Shown piece by piece: positions 1-6,007 of a stretch of 6,075 bases of DNA. Numbering within the stretch: position 1 is the first letter of the stretch; the number at the start of each line of letters is the position of its first letter. The stretch covers positions 1-6,075 of the forward strand of contig JAHDOX010000068.1 in NCBI GenBank assembly GCA_018434645.1, read 5' to 3'. The position numbers were made by a program, and so were the translations under genes. The notes under the pieces were generated by a model. The model did no database searches. It saw only the letters and a program-made list of their open reading frames with translations, and was not told the origin of the DNA. The stretch is from Synergistales bacterium (GTDB lineage: Bacteria; Synergistota; Synergistia; Synergistales; Thermovirgaceae).

Positions 1-1227
1 ATTCCGGGCGTGCAGCCCTACGTTGTGGAGATATACGAGAAATACCTCAATGAAGGCATAACTCCGCTGGTTCCGTCCAAAGGCACCGTCGGCCAGGCCG
101 ATATAACCCTTTCCTCTCACATAGGGCTGGCGATGGTCGGCGAGTGGGACGTAATCTACAACGGCGAGACGCTCCCTGCGGGTGAAGTCATGAAAAAGCT
201 TGGGATAGAGCCCCTGGTTCCCGTGGGGAAGGACTTCCTTTCCATTCTGAGCACCAATGCCCTTGCCCTGGGGCAGGCGGCCCTGGTTATCTCGGATATA
301 GATCATTATCTGGCGGTATCCTACCCGGTATTCGGGCTCTTTCTGGAAGGATACAATGGCAATGTGGCCCCCTTCATGAAGGAAGTCGCCGAAATGAGGC
401 CTTTTGAAGGATATGTAAAAGCGGCAGAGAAACTCCGCAAGACCCTGGAGGGTTCATACCTCTACAGGCCGAGCGAAACGAGAGCACTGCAGGATCCCCT
501 TTCCATCCGTTCGATGGCCTACACGCTTGGTAACGTCGAGGTAACCCTGAAGCGGGCTAAAGACGCCGTTACCCTGGCCGCCAACCACACCGACGATAAC
601 CCCGCCGTCGTCTGGAACGTCAAAAAGGGAAAAAACAGGGACCCACAGACGGCACGTTATTTCATAGGTGAAGAAGGCGCTATTTTCCCGACGTCCAACT
701 TCGAGATGCTTCCCGTTTTGAGGGAGCTGGACAGCCTCAAGGTGGCCCTTGCCCAGATGTCCAACCGTCTTGTCATGCAGACCATCCGGCTGGAGGACCC
801 CGAATTTACCAACCTCTCGAGGTTCCTTTCGGGTCCTGATAATCCGGGCCATGCCTTTGGAGCCATCCAGAAGCCTCTTGTCGCAATGGACACCGAAAAC
901 CGGATGCTGGCAGCGCCTACCCAGCTGGGTGCTACGGCCCTGGCAGGCAACATCGAAGACACCGCCGGCTGCACTCTGGTGTCGGTGCGCTCCCTGGAGC
1001 AGATAACCGAGAACCTCTACAATATTTCGTCGCTCCAGCTCTTGCACTCCGCCCAGGCCCTGGACCTGAGGAAAGCCCTGATGAAAGACGATCTTTTCAT
1101 GTCCGAAGCCACCCAAAAACTCTATGACGCTTACAGGAAAGTAGTACCCTTCGTCGACCAGGACAGGCCTTACACCAAAGACATCGCCGAAGGTGCCAAG
1201 CTTCTTAAAGCCAGCGAAATCTGGTAA
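1..1227 (+). CDS. MIO-less ammonia-lyase superfamily protein (HAL/PAL fold), 5'-truncated
   Basis: The frame is open from base 1, so this is the C-terminal 408 residues of a protein whose family usually runs to about 500. The GTG at base 10 is internal, not a start. The aromatic amino acid lyase fold is visible in order: the loop PSKGTVGQADITLSSH (bases 73-120), QDPLSIRS (490-513), DDNPAVVW, SNFE, ENRMLAAP and NIEDTAG with its conserved Glu (955-957), then a helical C-terminus. Histidases and PALs carry G-S-V-G-A-S-G-D here, with Ala-Ser-Gly cyclising to the electrophilic MIO group. This protein reads G-T-V-G-Q-A-D, one residue shorter and without the Ser. The Asn of the family NGT motif is Ser (250-252), and the Tyr of QDxYSxR is Leu. 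It should therefore not deaminate by MIO chemistry. Ergothionase from Treponema denticola is a known MIO-independent member of the fold that eliminates trimethylamine from ergothioneine; a similar elimination is possible but unproven. A terminator directly downstream separates it from the gcv operon. Automatic annotation would probably say histidine ammonia-lyase, which I doubt. Confidence 0.85.
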   Translation: MPGVQPYVVEIYEKYLNEGITPLVPSKGTVGQADITLSSHIGLAMVGEWDVIYNGETLPAGEVMKKLGIEPLVPVGKDFLSILSTNALALGQAALVISDIDHYLAVSYPVFGLFLEGYNGNVAPFMKEVAEMRPFEGYVKAAEKLRKTLEGSYLYRPSETRALQDPLSIRSMAYTLGNVEVTLKRAKDAVTLAANHTDDNPAVVWNVKKGKNRDPQTARYFIGEEGAIFPTSNFEMLPVLRELDSLKVALAQMSNRLVMQTIRLEDPEFTNLSRFLSGPDNPGHAFGAIQKPLVAMDTENRMLAAPTQLGATALAGNIEDTAGCTLVSVRSLEQITENLYNISSLQLLHSAQALDLRKALMKDDLFMSEATQKLYDAYRKVVPFVDQDRPYTKDIAEGAKLLKASEIW

Positions 1228-1250
1228 TTCCCTCGTCAAAGGCAGGAGTC

Positions 1251-1286
1251 GGGACTTTCGCGAAACGCGCGGAAGGCCCTTTTTTT
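1251..1286 (+). terminator. Rho-independent terminator of the lyase gene
   Basis: GGGACTTTCGCG (1251-1262) pairs with CGCGGAAGGCCC (1268-1279) across a 5-base loop. This gives a 12-position stem with one A.G mismatch and one G.U wobble, followed at once by seven T (1280-1286). It starts 24 bases after the lyase stop codon and should end that transcript, so the gcv operon needs its own promoter. Confidence 0.9.
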
Positions 1287-1313
1287 ATCGGCAACATGCG
1301 ATAATAAACTAAT

Positions 1314-1323
1314 AGTGCGCACT
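1314..1323. repeat. Perfect 10-bp palindrome AGTGCGCACT, possible operator
   Basis: The palindrome sits between the upstream terminator and the gcv promoter, about 85 bases before the -10 element. A looser palindrome (AAGCACGCGCTT, 1334-1345, 10 of 12 positions symmetrical) follows it. Either could bind a dimeric regulator, but there is no second identical copy and no known consensus that I can match. Chance occurrence is possible. Confidence 0.25.
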
Positions 1324-1407
1324 CCATGATATAAAGCACGCGCTTCTGCAAGAATCCGTCGGGGTGAAAACAACCTCGGGAAAGGAGTATAAAAGAAATA
1401 CCCTCTT

Positions 1408-1416
1408 TGGTATAAT
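1408..1416 (+). promoter_or_regulatory. Extended -10 promoter for the gcv operon
   Basis: TGGTATAAT is a TGn plus a perfect TATAAT -10 hexamer. No good -35 is visible at 16-18 bases upstream, which is normal for extended -10 promoters. The flanking DNA (1381-1436) is AT-rich compared with the genes. Transcription would start near 1422-1424, giving a leader of about 190 bases before gcvT. A second AT-rich candidate, TGCGATAAT at 1297-1305, is weaker. Confidence 0.6.
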
Positions 1417-1470
1417 TGAAGTGATAATATATATCGACAAAGGGCATGCTTTCAAGATGGGCTGTTTTAC

Positions 1471-1581
1471 TCGGGATTGTTCCTGTAGAAGAGGGTGGTA
1501 ATCGGGGAAGCGGCATTTATCAGCTCCCGCGGGATTTTTGCGCCGCTCAAAGCACGGACTAAAAATCAGGAACAGGCCAGA
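1471..1581 (+). ncRNA. Candidate structured leader RNA (possible riboswitch) upstream of gcvT
   Basis: TGTTCCTG (1478-1485) is the exact reverse complement of CAGGAACA (1567-1574). The pairing extends outward to 1471/1581 with a G.U pair and two purine-purine mismatches, so 12 of 15 positions are Watson-Crick. Inside it, AGCGGC (1509-1514) pairs perfectly with GCCGCT (1542-1547), and that helix encloses the palindrome TCCCGCGGGA (1525-1534) followed by TTTTT. The element lies within the leader set by the extended -10 promoter and ends about 15 bases before the gcvT ribosome binding site. Glycine cleavage operons are classic glycine-riboswitch targets. I see only scraps of that aptamer (GAAGCGGCA at 1507-1515; TCAGGAACAGG at 1566-1576), not its full consensus. 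It may be a diverged aptamer, another class, or a protein-bound leader. The helices are seen directly; the regulatory role is inferred. Confidence 0.45.
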
Positions 1582-1596
1582 CCGTAGGCTGAAACT

Positions 1597-1602
1597 GGAG
1601 GG
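1597..1602 (+). promoter_or_regulatory. Ribosome binding site of gcvT
   Basis: GGAGGG sits 8 bases before the ATG at 1611 and fixes that start. It lies just outside the 3' strand of the candidate leader helix, a position where folding could influence translation. Confidence 0.85.
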
Positions 1603-1610
1603 AATAACAC

Positions 1611-2708
1611 ATGAAAAAAACACCTCTTTATCAGAAGCACCTGGATTATGGAGGGCGAGTGGTCGATTTTTCCGGATGGGCGCTGCCTGTACAGTATTCG
1701 GGTATTGTGGAGGAACACAAGGCCGTCAGGGAGGCCGCGGGACTTTTCGACGTCTCCCACATGGGTGAAATCTCCGTCGCCGGCCCCGGTGCGGCGGATT
1801 TGGTGTACTACCTTGTGGTGAATGATACGTCCCGCATGAAACCCGGCAAGGTCATGTACACGCCCATGTGCTACGAGTCGGGAGGTGTCGTGGATGACAT
1901 CCTGGTCTACATGAAGGCACCCGACGACTGGCTTCTCGCTGTGAATGCCGCCAACACGGACAAGGATTACGAGTGGATTCTGGAGCAGGCCTCGGGAAAG
2001 AATGTCACGGTGAGGAACCTGTCGGACGAGACGGCCCAGGTGGCTCTTCAGGGGCCCAAGGCCGAAACAATCATGAGTCGACTTACCAAGGCCCCGGTTC
2101 AGCAACTGGTCTTTTACACCTTCATGGATGCAGTGGATCTTGAAGTGGGGAAGGCCCTGGTCTCGAGGACGGGCTACACTGGTGAGGACGGTTTCGAGAT
2201 TTACATGCCGACGGATATTGCGCCGCAATTGTGGGACCGTATCATGGAAGCCGGAAAGGAAGAAGGCCTCATTCCCGCGGGACTCGGCGCCAGGGACACA
2301 CTGCGCTTTGAAGCCTGTCTTCCTCTTTACGGTCACGAGCTTGAAAAGGACATCACGCCCCTGGAGGCGGGCCTGAAGTTCACCGTCAAGCTCGACAAGA
2401 CGGATTTTATCGGCAAAAAAGCCCTGGCGAAACAGAAGGAAGAAGGGCTCAAACGCAAGATCGTGGGCCTTGAAATGCTCGACAAGGGCGTCCCCCGTCA
2501 CGGCTACGAAGTATATGCCGGCGAACAGGCCGTTGGAACCGTGACCTCTGGTTCCTTTGCCCCCACCCTGGACGCTTATCTGGCGCTGGCGCTGGTTGAA
2601 GCTGGTTACACTGGATTGGGAACGGAACTTGAAATCGACATCCGGGGCCGCAAAAAGGCTGCCCGGGTTGTCAAGACACCTTTTTATACGCCACGCTACA
2701 AGCGGTGA
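1611..2708 (+). CDS. gcvT: Aminomethyltransferase, glycine cleavage T-protein
   Basis: T-protein takes the aminomethyl group from lipoyl-GcvH and makes 5,10-methylene-tetrahydrofolate plus ammonia, in the cytoplasm. The 365-residue length is usual for bacterial GcvT. Recognisable blocks are LYQKHLDYGGRVVDFSGWALPVQY near the N-terminus (residues 6-29), LFDVSHMGE (45-53), GGVVDDILVY (91-100) with the conserved Asp pair that includes the catalytic Asp, SRTGYTGEDGFEIY (185-198) and GLGARDTLRFEACLPLYGHEL (from 224), which line the folate site. The C-terminal barrel domain contains GTVTSGSFAPTL. The ATG at 1611 follows GGAGGG at 8 bases and gives the canonical N-terminus. It is the first gene of the operon, and gcvH follows 32 bases after its stop. 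Transcription probably starts from the extended -10 promoter near 1408, with the structured leader as a possible control point. No frameshift or missing key residue is seen. Confidence 0.97.
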   Translation: MKKTPLYQKHLDYGGRVVDFSGWALPVQYSGIVEEHKAVREAAGLFDVSHMGEISVAGPGAADLVYYLVVNDTSRMKPGKVMYTPMCYESGGVVDDILVYMKAPDDWLLAVNAANTDKDYEWILEQASGKNVTVRNLSDETAQVALQGPKAETIMSRLTKAPVQQLVFYTFMDAVDLEVGKALVSRTGYTGEDGFEIYMPTDIAPQLWDRIMEAGKEEGLIPAGLGARDTLRFEACLPLYGHELEKDITPLEAGLKFTVKLDKTDFIGKKALAKQKEEGLKRKIVGLEMLDKGVPRHGYEVYAGEQAVGTVTSGSFAPTLDAYLALALVEAGYTGLGTELEIDIRGRKKAARVVKTPFYTPRYKR

Positions 2709-2725
2709 GAGAAAACACCAAAAAC

Positions 2726-2733
2726 GGAGGTGA
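2726..2733 (+). promoter_or_regulatory. Ribosome binding site deciding the gcvH start
   Basis: GGAGGTGA lies 7 bases before the ATG at 2741. The longer open frame would begin at a GTG (2705) overlapping the gcvT stop. That GTG has no comparable site, and it adds 12 residues that the family lacks, so ATG 2741 is the start. Confidence 0.9.
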
Positions 2734-2740
2734 CAAAGCT

Positions 2741-3136
2741 ATGAATATCCCGGAGGAATTGAGGTACACGAAAACTCATGAATGGCTCAGAATTGAAGGA
2801 AACAAAGGCTATGTGGGGATCACGGATTTTGCGCAGCACCATCTGGGAGACCTCGTCTTCGTCGAACTGCCGGAGACGGATGCCGAAGTGGCGGCCGGCG
2901 ACGTGCTCTGTTCCATCGAATCCGTCAAGACCGCGTCGGACATCTATTCGCCCGTTTCCGGCAAGGTCGTGGAGGTCAACGAGGATCTGGAGGACGACGC
3001 GGGACTGCTCAACGAAGACCCCTACGCCAACTGGATTGCGGTGCTCGAGCTGAGCGACCCGTCCGAGGCGGATAACCTCATGGACGCGGCAGCCTACCGC
3101 GAACACTGCGAGAAAGAGGAGGAGGCGATGGGCTGA
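2741..3136 (+). CDS. gcvH: Glycine cleavage H-protein, lipoyl carrier
   Basis: H-protein is the mobile carrier of the glycine cleavage system. Its lipoyl-lysine arm shuttles the aminomethyl group from P-protein to T-protein and is then reoxidised by L-protein. The 131-residue length is typical. The N-terminus reads NIPEELRYTKTHEWLR, the family's standard opening, followed by GYVGITDFAQHHLGDLVFVELP. The lipoylation motif is IESVKTASD, with Lys63 (bases 2927-2929) as the modified residue, then SPVSGKVVEVNEDL and the C-terminal DPYANWIAVLEL region. The start is set by GGAGGTGA at 7 bases. Its TGA shares one base with the ATG of gcvPA (TGATG), which points to translational coupling. Lipoylation must come from LipB/LipA or LplA encoded elsewhere; none is in this window. 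Confidence 0.97.
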   Translation: MNIPEELRYTKTHEWLRIEGNKGYVGITDFAQHHLGDLVFVELPETDAEVAAGDVLCSIESVKTASDIYSPVSGKVVEVNEDLEDDAGLLNEDPYANWIAVLELSDPSEADNLMDAAAYREHCEKEEEAMG

Positions 3137-4479
3137 TGTCAAGTTACCTGCCCAATACCGAGGCCGACCGGAGGAAAATGCTCGAGGCCCTGGGCGTTTC
3201 TTCCGTGGAGGACCTTTTCGAGGATATCCCCAAAGAAGTTCGTCAGAAAGGCGTAGGCGGACTTCCCGGGCCACTGTCTGAGGACGAGCTGGTGCGCCAC
3301 CTGACGGCTCTCTCGGAACGAAACTGCCATCTCGGGCAATGCGTTTGTTTTCTGGGAGCCGGCATCTACGATCACTTCGTTCCCTCCGTGGTGGACGCTG
3401 TGGTCTCACGTGGTGAATTTTACACGGCCTACACCCCCTATCAGCCGGAGATCAGCCAGGGCACGCTTACGGCCGCTTTCGAGTACCAGTCGATGATCTG
3501 TGAGCTCACCGGCATGTACGTGACCAACGCTTCCATGTACGACGGCGCGTCGGCTTTGGCCGAGGCGGCATTCATGGCCTGTGGCGTGACGAAACGGGAC
3601 AAGGTGCTTGCCGCAAAAACAGTTCATCCTGAATACAGGGAGGTTATCCGCACCTACACTCGTTTCCGCGACGTCACGGTGGAGGAAGTCGGCTACAAGG
3701 ACGGGGTGCTGGATCTTGAAGACCTGGCGTCGAAACTCGACGACAGCGTGGCAGCCGTCCTGGTTCAAAGTCCCAACTTTCTGGGAGTCATCGAAGATGT
3801 GAAAACGCTTGCGGAAATGGCCCACGACAAGGGAGCCATGCTCGTGGTCAGCGCCGATCCAATATCGCTTGCGCTTCTCGAACCGCCGGGAAAACTCGGC
3901 GCCGATATCGTGACCGGTGAAGGCCAGGCCCTTGGGAACCCCGCCTCCTTCGGCGGGCCCCATTTCGGGTTTCTGGCGGCCACGAAAAAACTGCTCCGGA
4001 AGATGCCGGGGCGCATCGTGGGACAGACAACGGACCTGGAGGGAAGACGCGGCTTTGTCCTGACCCTGCAGGCGCGCGAGCAGCATATCCGAAGGGAGAA
4101 GGCCACGTCAAACATCTGCACCAACCAGGCGCTTTGCGCCCTCATGGGTGCTGTCTACATGGCGTCCATGGGCAAGGAGGGGCTCAAGGATGTGGCGAAA
4201 CTCTGCTACGACAAGGCCCACTACACCATGGAGAGATTGCTCGAGCGCGGCTTCGAGCGGGCCTTTGGCGGACCCTTCTTCAAGGAATTCACCCTTCGCG
4301 CCCCCGAACCGGTGGAGACCCTCAACGCCCGTCTCCTGAGGGAAGGCTTCCTGGGCGGTTACGACCTTTCCAGGGACTACCCCGAGATCGAAAACGGATG
4401 GCTCGTGGCCGTGACGGAGCGAAGGACTCGACGGGAGATCGACAGATTCGCGGAAATGGCGGGAGGTGAAAAGAAATGA
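3136..4479 (+). CDS. gcvPA: Glycine dehydrogenase (decarboxylating) subunit 1, P-protein alpha
   Basis: This is the N-terminal half of a split P-protein. With GcvPB it forms the heterotetramer that decarboxylates glycine and transfers the aminomethyl group to lipoyl-GcvH. The 447-residue length matches the family. The family opening SYLPNTEADRRKMLEALGVSS is present, followed by YTPYQPEISQGTL, the block MYDGASALAEAAFMA, GEGQALGNPASFGGPHFGF (from residue 261), and TSNICTNQALCALMGAVYMASMG near the C-terminal third. As expected for this subunit, the PLP lysine motif is absent; the cofactor lysine is in GcvPB. The ATG at 3136 overlaps the gcvH stop by one base, with AGGAGGAGG (3117-3125) 10 bases upstream. 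Its TGA overlaps the gcvPB ATG by four bases (ATGA). Split P-proteins are usual in Firmicutes, Synergistota, Thermotogae and archaea, whereas proteobacteria mostly have a single fused gcvP. Confidence 0.97.
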   Translation: MSSYLPNTEADRRKMLEALGVSSVEDLFEDIPKEVRQKGVGGLPGPLSEDELVRHLTALSERNCHLGQCVCFLGAGIYDHFVPSVVDAVVSRGEFYTAYTPYQPEISQGTLTAAFEYQSMICELTGMYVTNASMYDGASALAEAAFMACGVTKRDKVLAAKTVHPEYREVIRTYTRFRDVTVEEVGYKDGVLDLEDLASKLDDSVAAVLVQSPNFLGVIEDVKTLAEMAHDKGAMLVVSADPISLALLEPPGKLGADIVTGEGQALGNPASFGGPHFGFLAATKKLLRKMPGRIVGQTTDLEGRRGFVLTLQAREQHIRREKATSNICTNQALCALMGAVYMASMGKEGLKDVAKLCYDKAHYTMERLLERGFERAFGGPFFKEFTLRAPEPVETLNARLLREGFLGGYDLSRDYPEIENGWLVAVTERRTRREIDRFAEMAGGEKK

Positions 4480-5936
4480 AAAAGCCCGTCAAGCTTCTCA
4501 ATGAGCTGAGTAAACCAGGCCGCAGGGCCTGTTCTCTGCCGGCTTCGGACGTACCCGAGGCGTCGGAGAAAATCCCCGAAAAGTTCGCCAGAAAAGAGGA
4601 CGCGGCCCTTCCCGAAGTAAGCGAGGTGGACCTCATCCGGCATTTCACCAGGCTTTCCCAGCTGAACTACGCTGTGGATGTGGGATTCTACCCCCTCGGG
4701 TCGTGCACCATGAAGTACAATCCCAAGGTTAACGAGCGGCTTTCAAGACTGCCCGGTTTTCTGAACCTTCACCCATATCAGCACAAAGACCTGGCCCAGG
4801 GAGCGCTGGAACTAATGTACGGCCTCAAGGAGATGCTTTGCGAGATAACAGGCATGGATGAGTTGACCCTCCAGCCTGCGGCCGGCGCCCACGGCGAAAT
4901 GACGGGGCTCATGGTCATAAAGGCGGCCCTGGAACACAGGGGCGAGAAAAAGCGGACAAAGATCATCGTCCCCGACTCCGCCCACGGGACCAACCCCGCG
5001 TCGGCCACCATGGCCGGGTTCGAAGTACTGGTGGTTACTTCCGACGAGCGGGGTAACGTCGATGTGGAAAACCTGAAGTCCCTCATGAGCGACGAGGTCG
5101 CAGGGATCATGCTGACCAACCCCAACACTCTCGGGCTTTTCGAGGAACGGATCCTGGAGATCGCGAAGATCATCCATGATGCAGGCGGCCTGCTCTATTA
5201 CGACGGCGCCAACCTCAATGCCAACCTGGGGATTGCCCGGCCCGGCGACATGGGATTCGACGTGGTCCACCTGAATCTCCACAAGACCTTCAGCACGCCC
5301 CACGGCGGCGGCGGTCCCGGTTCCGGACCCATTGGGGTGAAAGAAGAACTTGCGCCGTTTTTGCCCAAACCTGTTATCGTAAAGGAAGGCAACAGCTACA
5401 GGTTCGATTACGACAGGCCCCTTTCAATCGGGAAGGTGCGAAGCTTCTACGGGAATTTCAACGTCATGGTCAGGGCCTATGCCTACATCATGACCATGGG
5501 AAGCGAAGGCCTCAGGCGGGTCGCTGAAGACGCCGTGCTCAACGCGAACTACCTGCTGGAGCGGGTGCGGGAGAACTTTGTCCTTCCCTTCGACCGCCGC
5601 TGCAAGCACGAATTCGTCATCTCCGGCAGCAGGCAGAAGAAAGAAAACGGCGTGACGACCCTCGACATGGTCAAGCGGCTAATAGATTACGGCTTTCACC
5701 CGCCCACGGTCTACTTCCCGCTCGTCGTTCCCGAGGCGATGATGGTGGAACCCAACGAAACGGAGAGCATCGAGGAACTGGACGCCTTTTCCGAGGCTTT
5801 GAACGCCATTGCAGAAGAGGCCCGAAAGGATCCAGAACTGGTCAAAAACTCGCCGAAGACGACACCCGTCACCCGCCTCGACGAGGTGACGGCGGCAAAA
5901 CGACCCGTGGTCACCTGGATTACTGAAGAAGAATAA
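4476..5936 (+). CDS. gcvPB: Glycine dehydrogenase (decarboxylating) subunit 2, P-protein beta, PLP-binding
   Basis: This is the PLP-carrying half of the split P-protein, working with GcvPA on glycine and lipoyl-GcvH. The 486-residue length is normal. Visible motifs are FYPLGSCTMKYNP (residues 71-83), LQPAAGAHGEMTGLM, VPDSAHGTNPASA (165-177), YYDGANLNA with Asp243 as the likely partner of the PLP ring nitrogen, and NLHKTFSTPHGGGGPGSGP, where Lys270 (bases 5283-5285) should form the Schiff base. The glycine-rich loop after it is intact. The C-terminal block TVYFPLVVPEAMMVEPNETES (from 411) is typical. The start is the ATG in the ATGA overlap with gcvPA, with GGAGGTGA (4462-4469) 6 bases upstream, so it can be translated both by coupling and independently. 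All recognisable cofactor residues are present, so the enzyme should be active. Confidence 0.97.
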   Translation: MKKPVKLLNELSKPGRRACSLPASDVPEASEKIPEKFARKEDAALPEVSEVDLIRHFTRLSQLNYAVDVGFYPLGSCTMKYNPKVNERLSRLPGFLNLHPYQHKDLAQGALELMYGLKEMLCEITGMDELTLQPAAGAHGEMTGLMVIKAALEHRGEKKRTKIIVPDSAHGTNPASATMAGFEVLVVTSDERGNVDVENLKSLMSDEVAGIMLTNPNTLGLFEERILEIAKIIHDAGGLLYYDGANLNANLGIARPGDMGFDVVHLNLHKTFSTPHGGGGPGSGPIGVKEELAPFLPKPVIVKEGNSYRFDYDRPLSIGKVRSFYGNFNVMVRAYAYIMTMGSEGLRRVAEDAVLNANYLLERVRENFVLPFDRRCKHEFVISGSRQKKENGVTTLDMVKRLIDYGFHPPTVYFPLVVPEAMMVEPNETESIEELDAFSEALNAIAEEARKDPELVKNSPKTTPVTRLDEVTAAKRPVVTWITEEE

Positions 5937-5950
5937 AAAAGGACGTATAA

Positions 5951-5990
5951 AGGGGGCTGCCCTCGGTACCGGGGAGCGCCCCCTCGTCTT
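5951..5990 (+). terminator. GC-rich hairpin with weak T-tract between gcvPB and lpd
   Basis: AGGGGGC (5951-5957) pairs perfectly with GCCCCCT (5978-5984). An inner stem CCTC/GGGG (5961-5964 with 5971-5974) is closed by a GGTACC loop. The stem is followed by CGTCTTTT rather than a clean run of T, so it may terminate only partly or act as an mRNA-stabilising element. It ends 10 bases before the lpd ribosome binding site, so it may lower lpd expression relative to gcvPB. Confidence 0.45.
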
Positions 5991-6007
5991 TTCGAGGAGG
6001 TCCAGCC

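Noticed and set aside
1487..1507. AGGGTGGTAATCGGGG resembles the T-box motif AGGGTGGNACCGCGG.
   Set aside because: The ACCGCG half of the motif is not preserved (AATCGG instead), and no stem I with AGTA and GNUG-type loops is visible upstream. UGGU would also pair with an ACCA tRNA end, whereas tRNA-Gly usually ends UCCA.
1446..1562. A 38-codon open frame starting ATG at 1446 within the gcv leader (MLSRWAVLLGIVPVEE...).
   Set aside because: The only purine-rich stretch (AAAGGG) lies right against the ATG, too close for a ribosome binding site. The peptide matches no known leader peptide, and it lacks runs of Gly or Ser codons in the way attenuators use them. The frame overlaps the structured RNA.
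1498..1581. Loose similarity to a cobalamin riboswitch core (GGGAAGC ... TCCCGC ... TCAGGAACAGGCC).
   Set aside because: The P4 hairpin, the CCGCAACTGT block and the GCCACTG block of the class are missing, and gcvT is not a usual target. The match is too short to call by eye.
454..2501. Long minus-strand open frames (261 and 311 residues) opposite the lyase and gcvT.
   Set aside because: They are antisense to clear conserved coding regions, have low-complexity implausible translations and lack ribosome binding sites. GC-rich coding DNA readily produces such shadows.
2705..2740. GTG at 2705 as the gcvH start, overlapping the gcvT stop.
   Set aside because: The 12 extra residues are not part of H-proteins, and the strong GGAGGTGA site serves the ATG at 2741.
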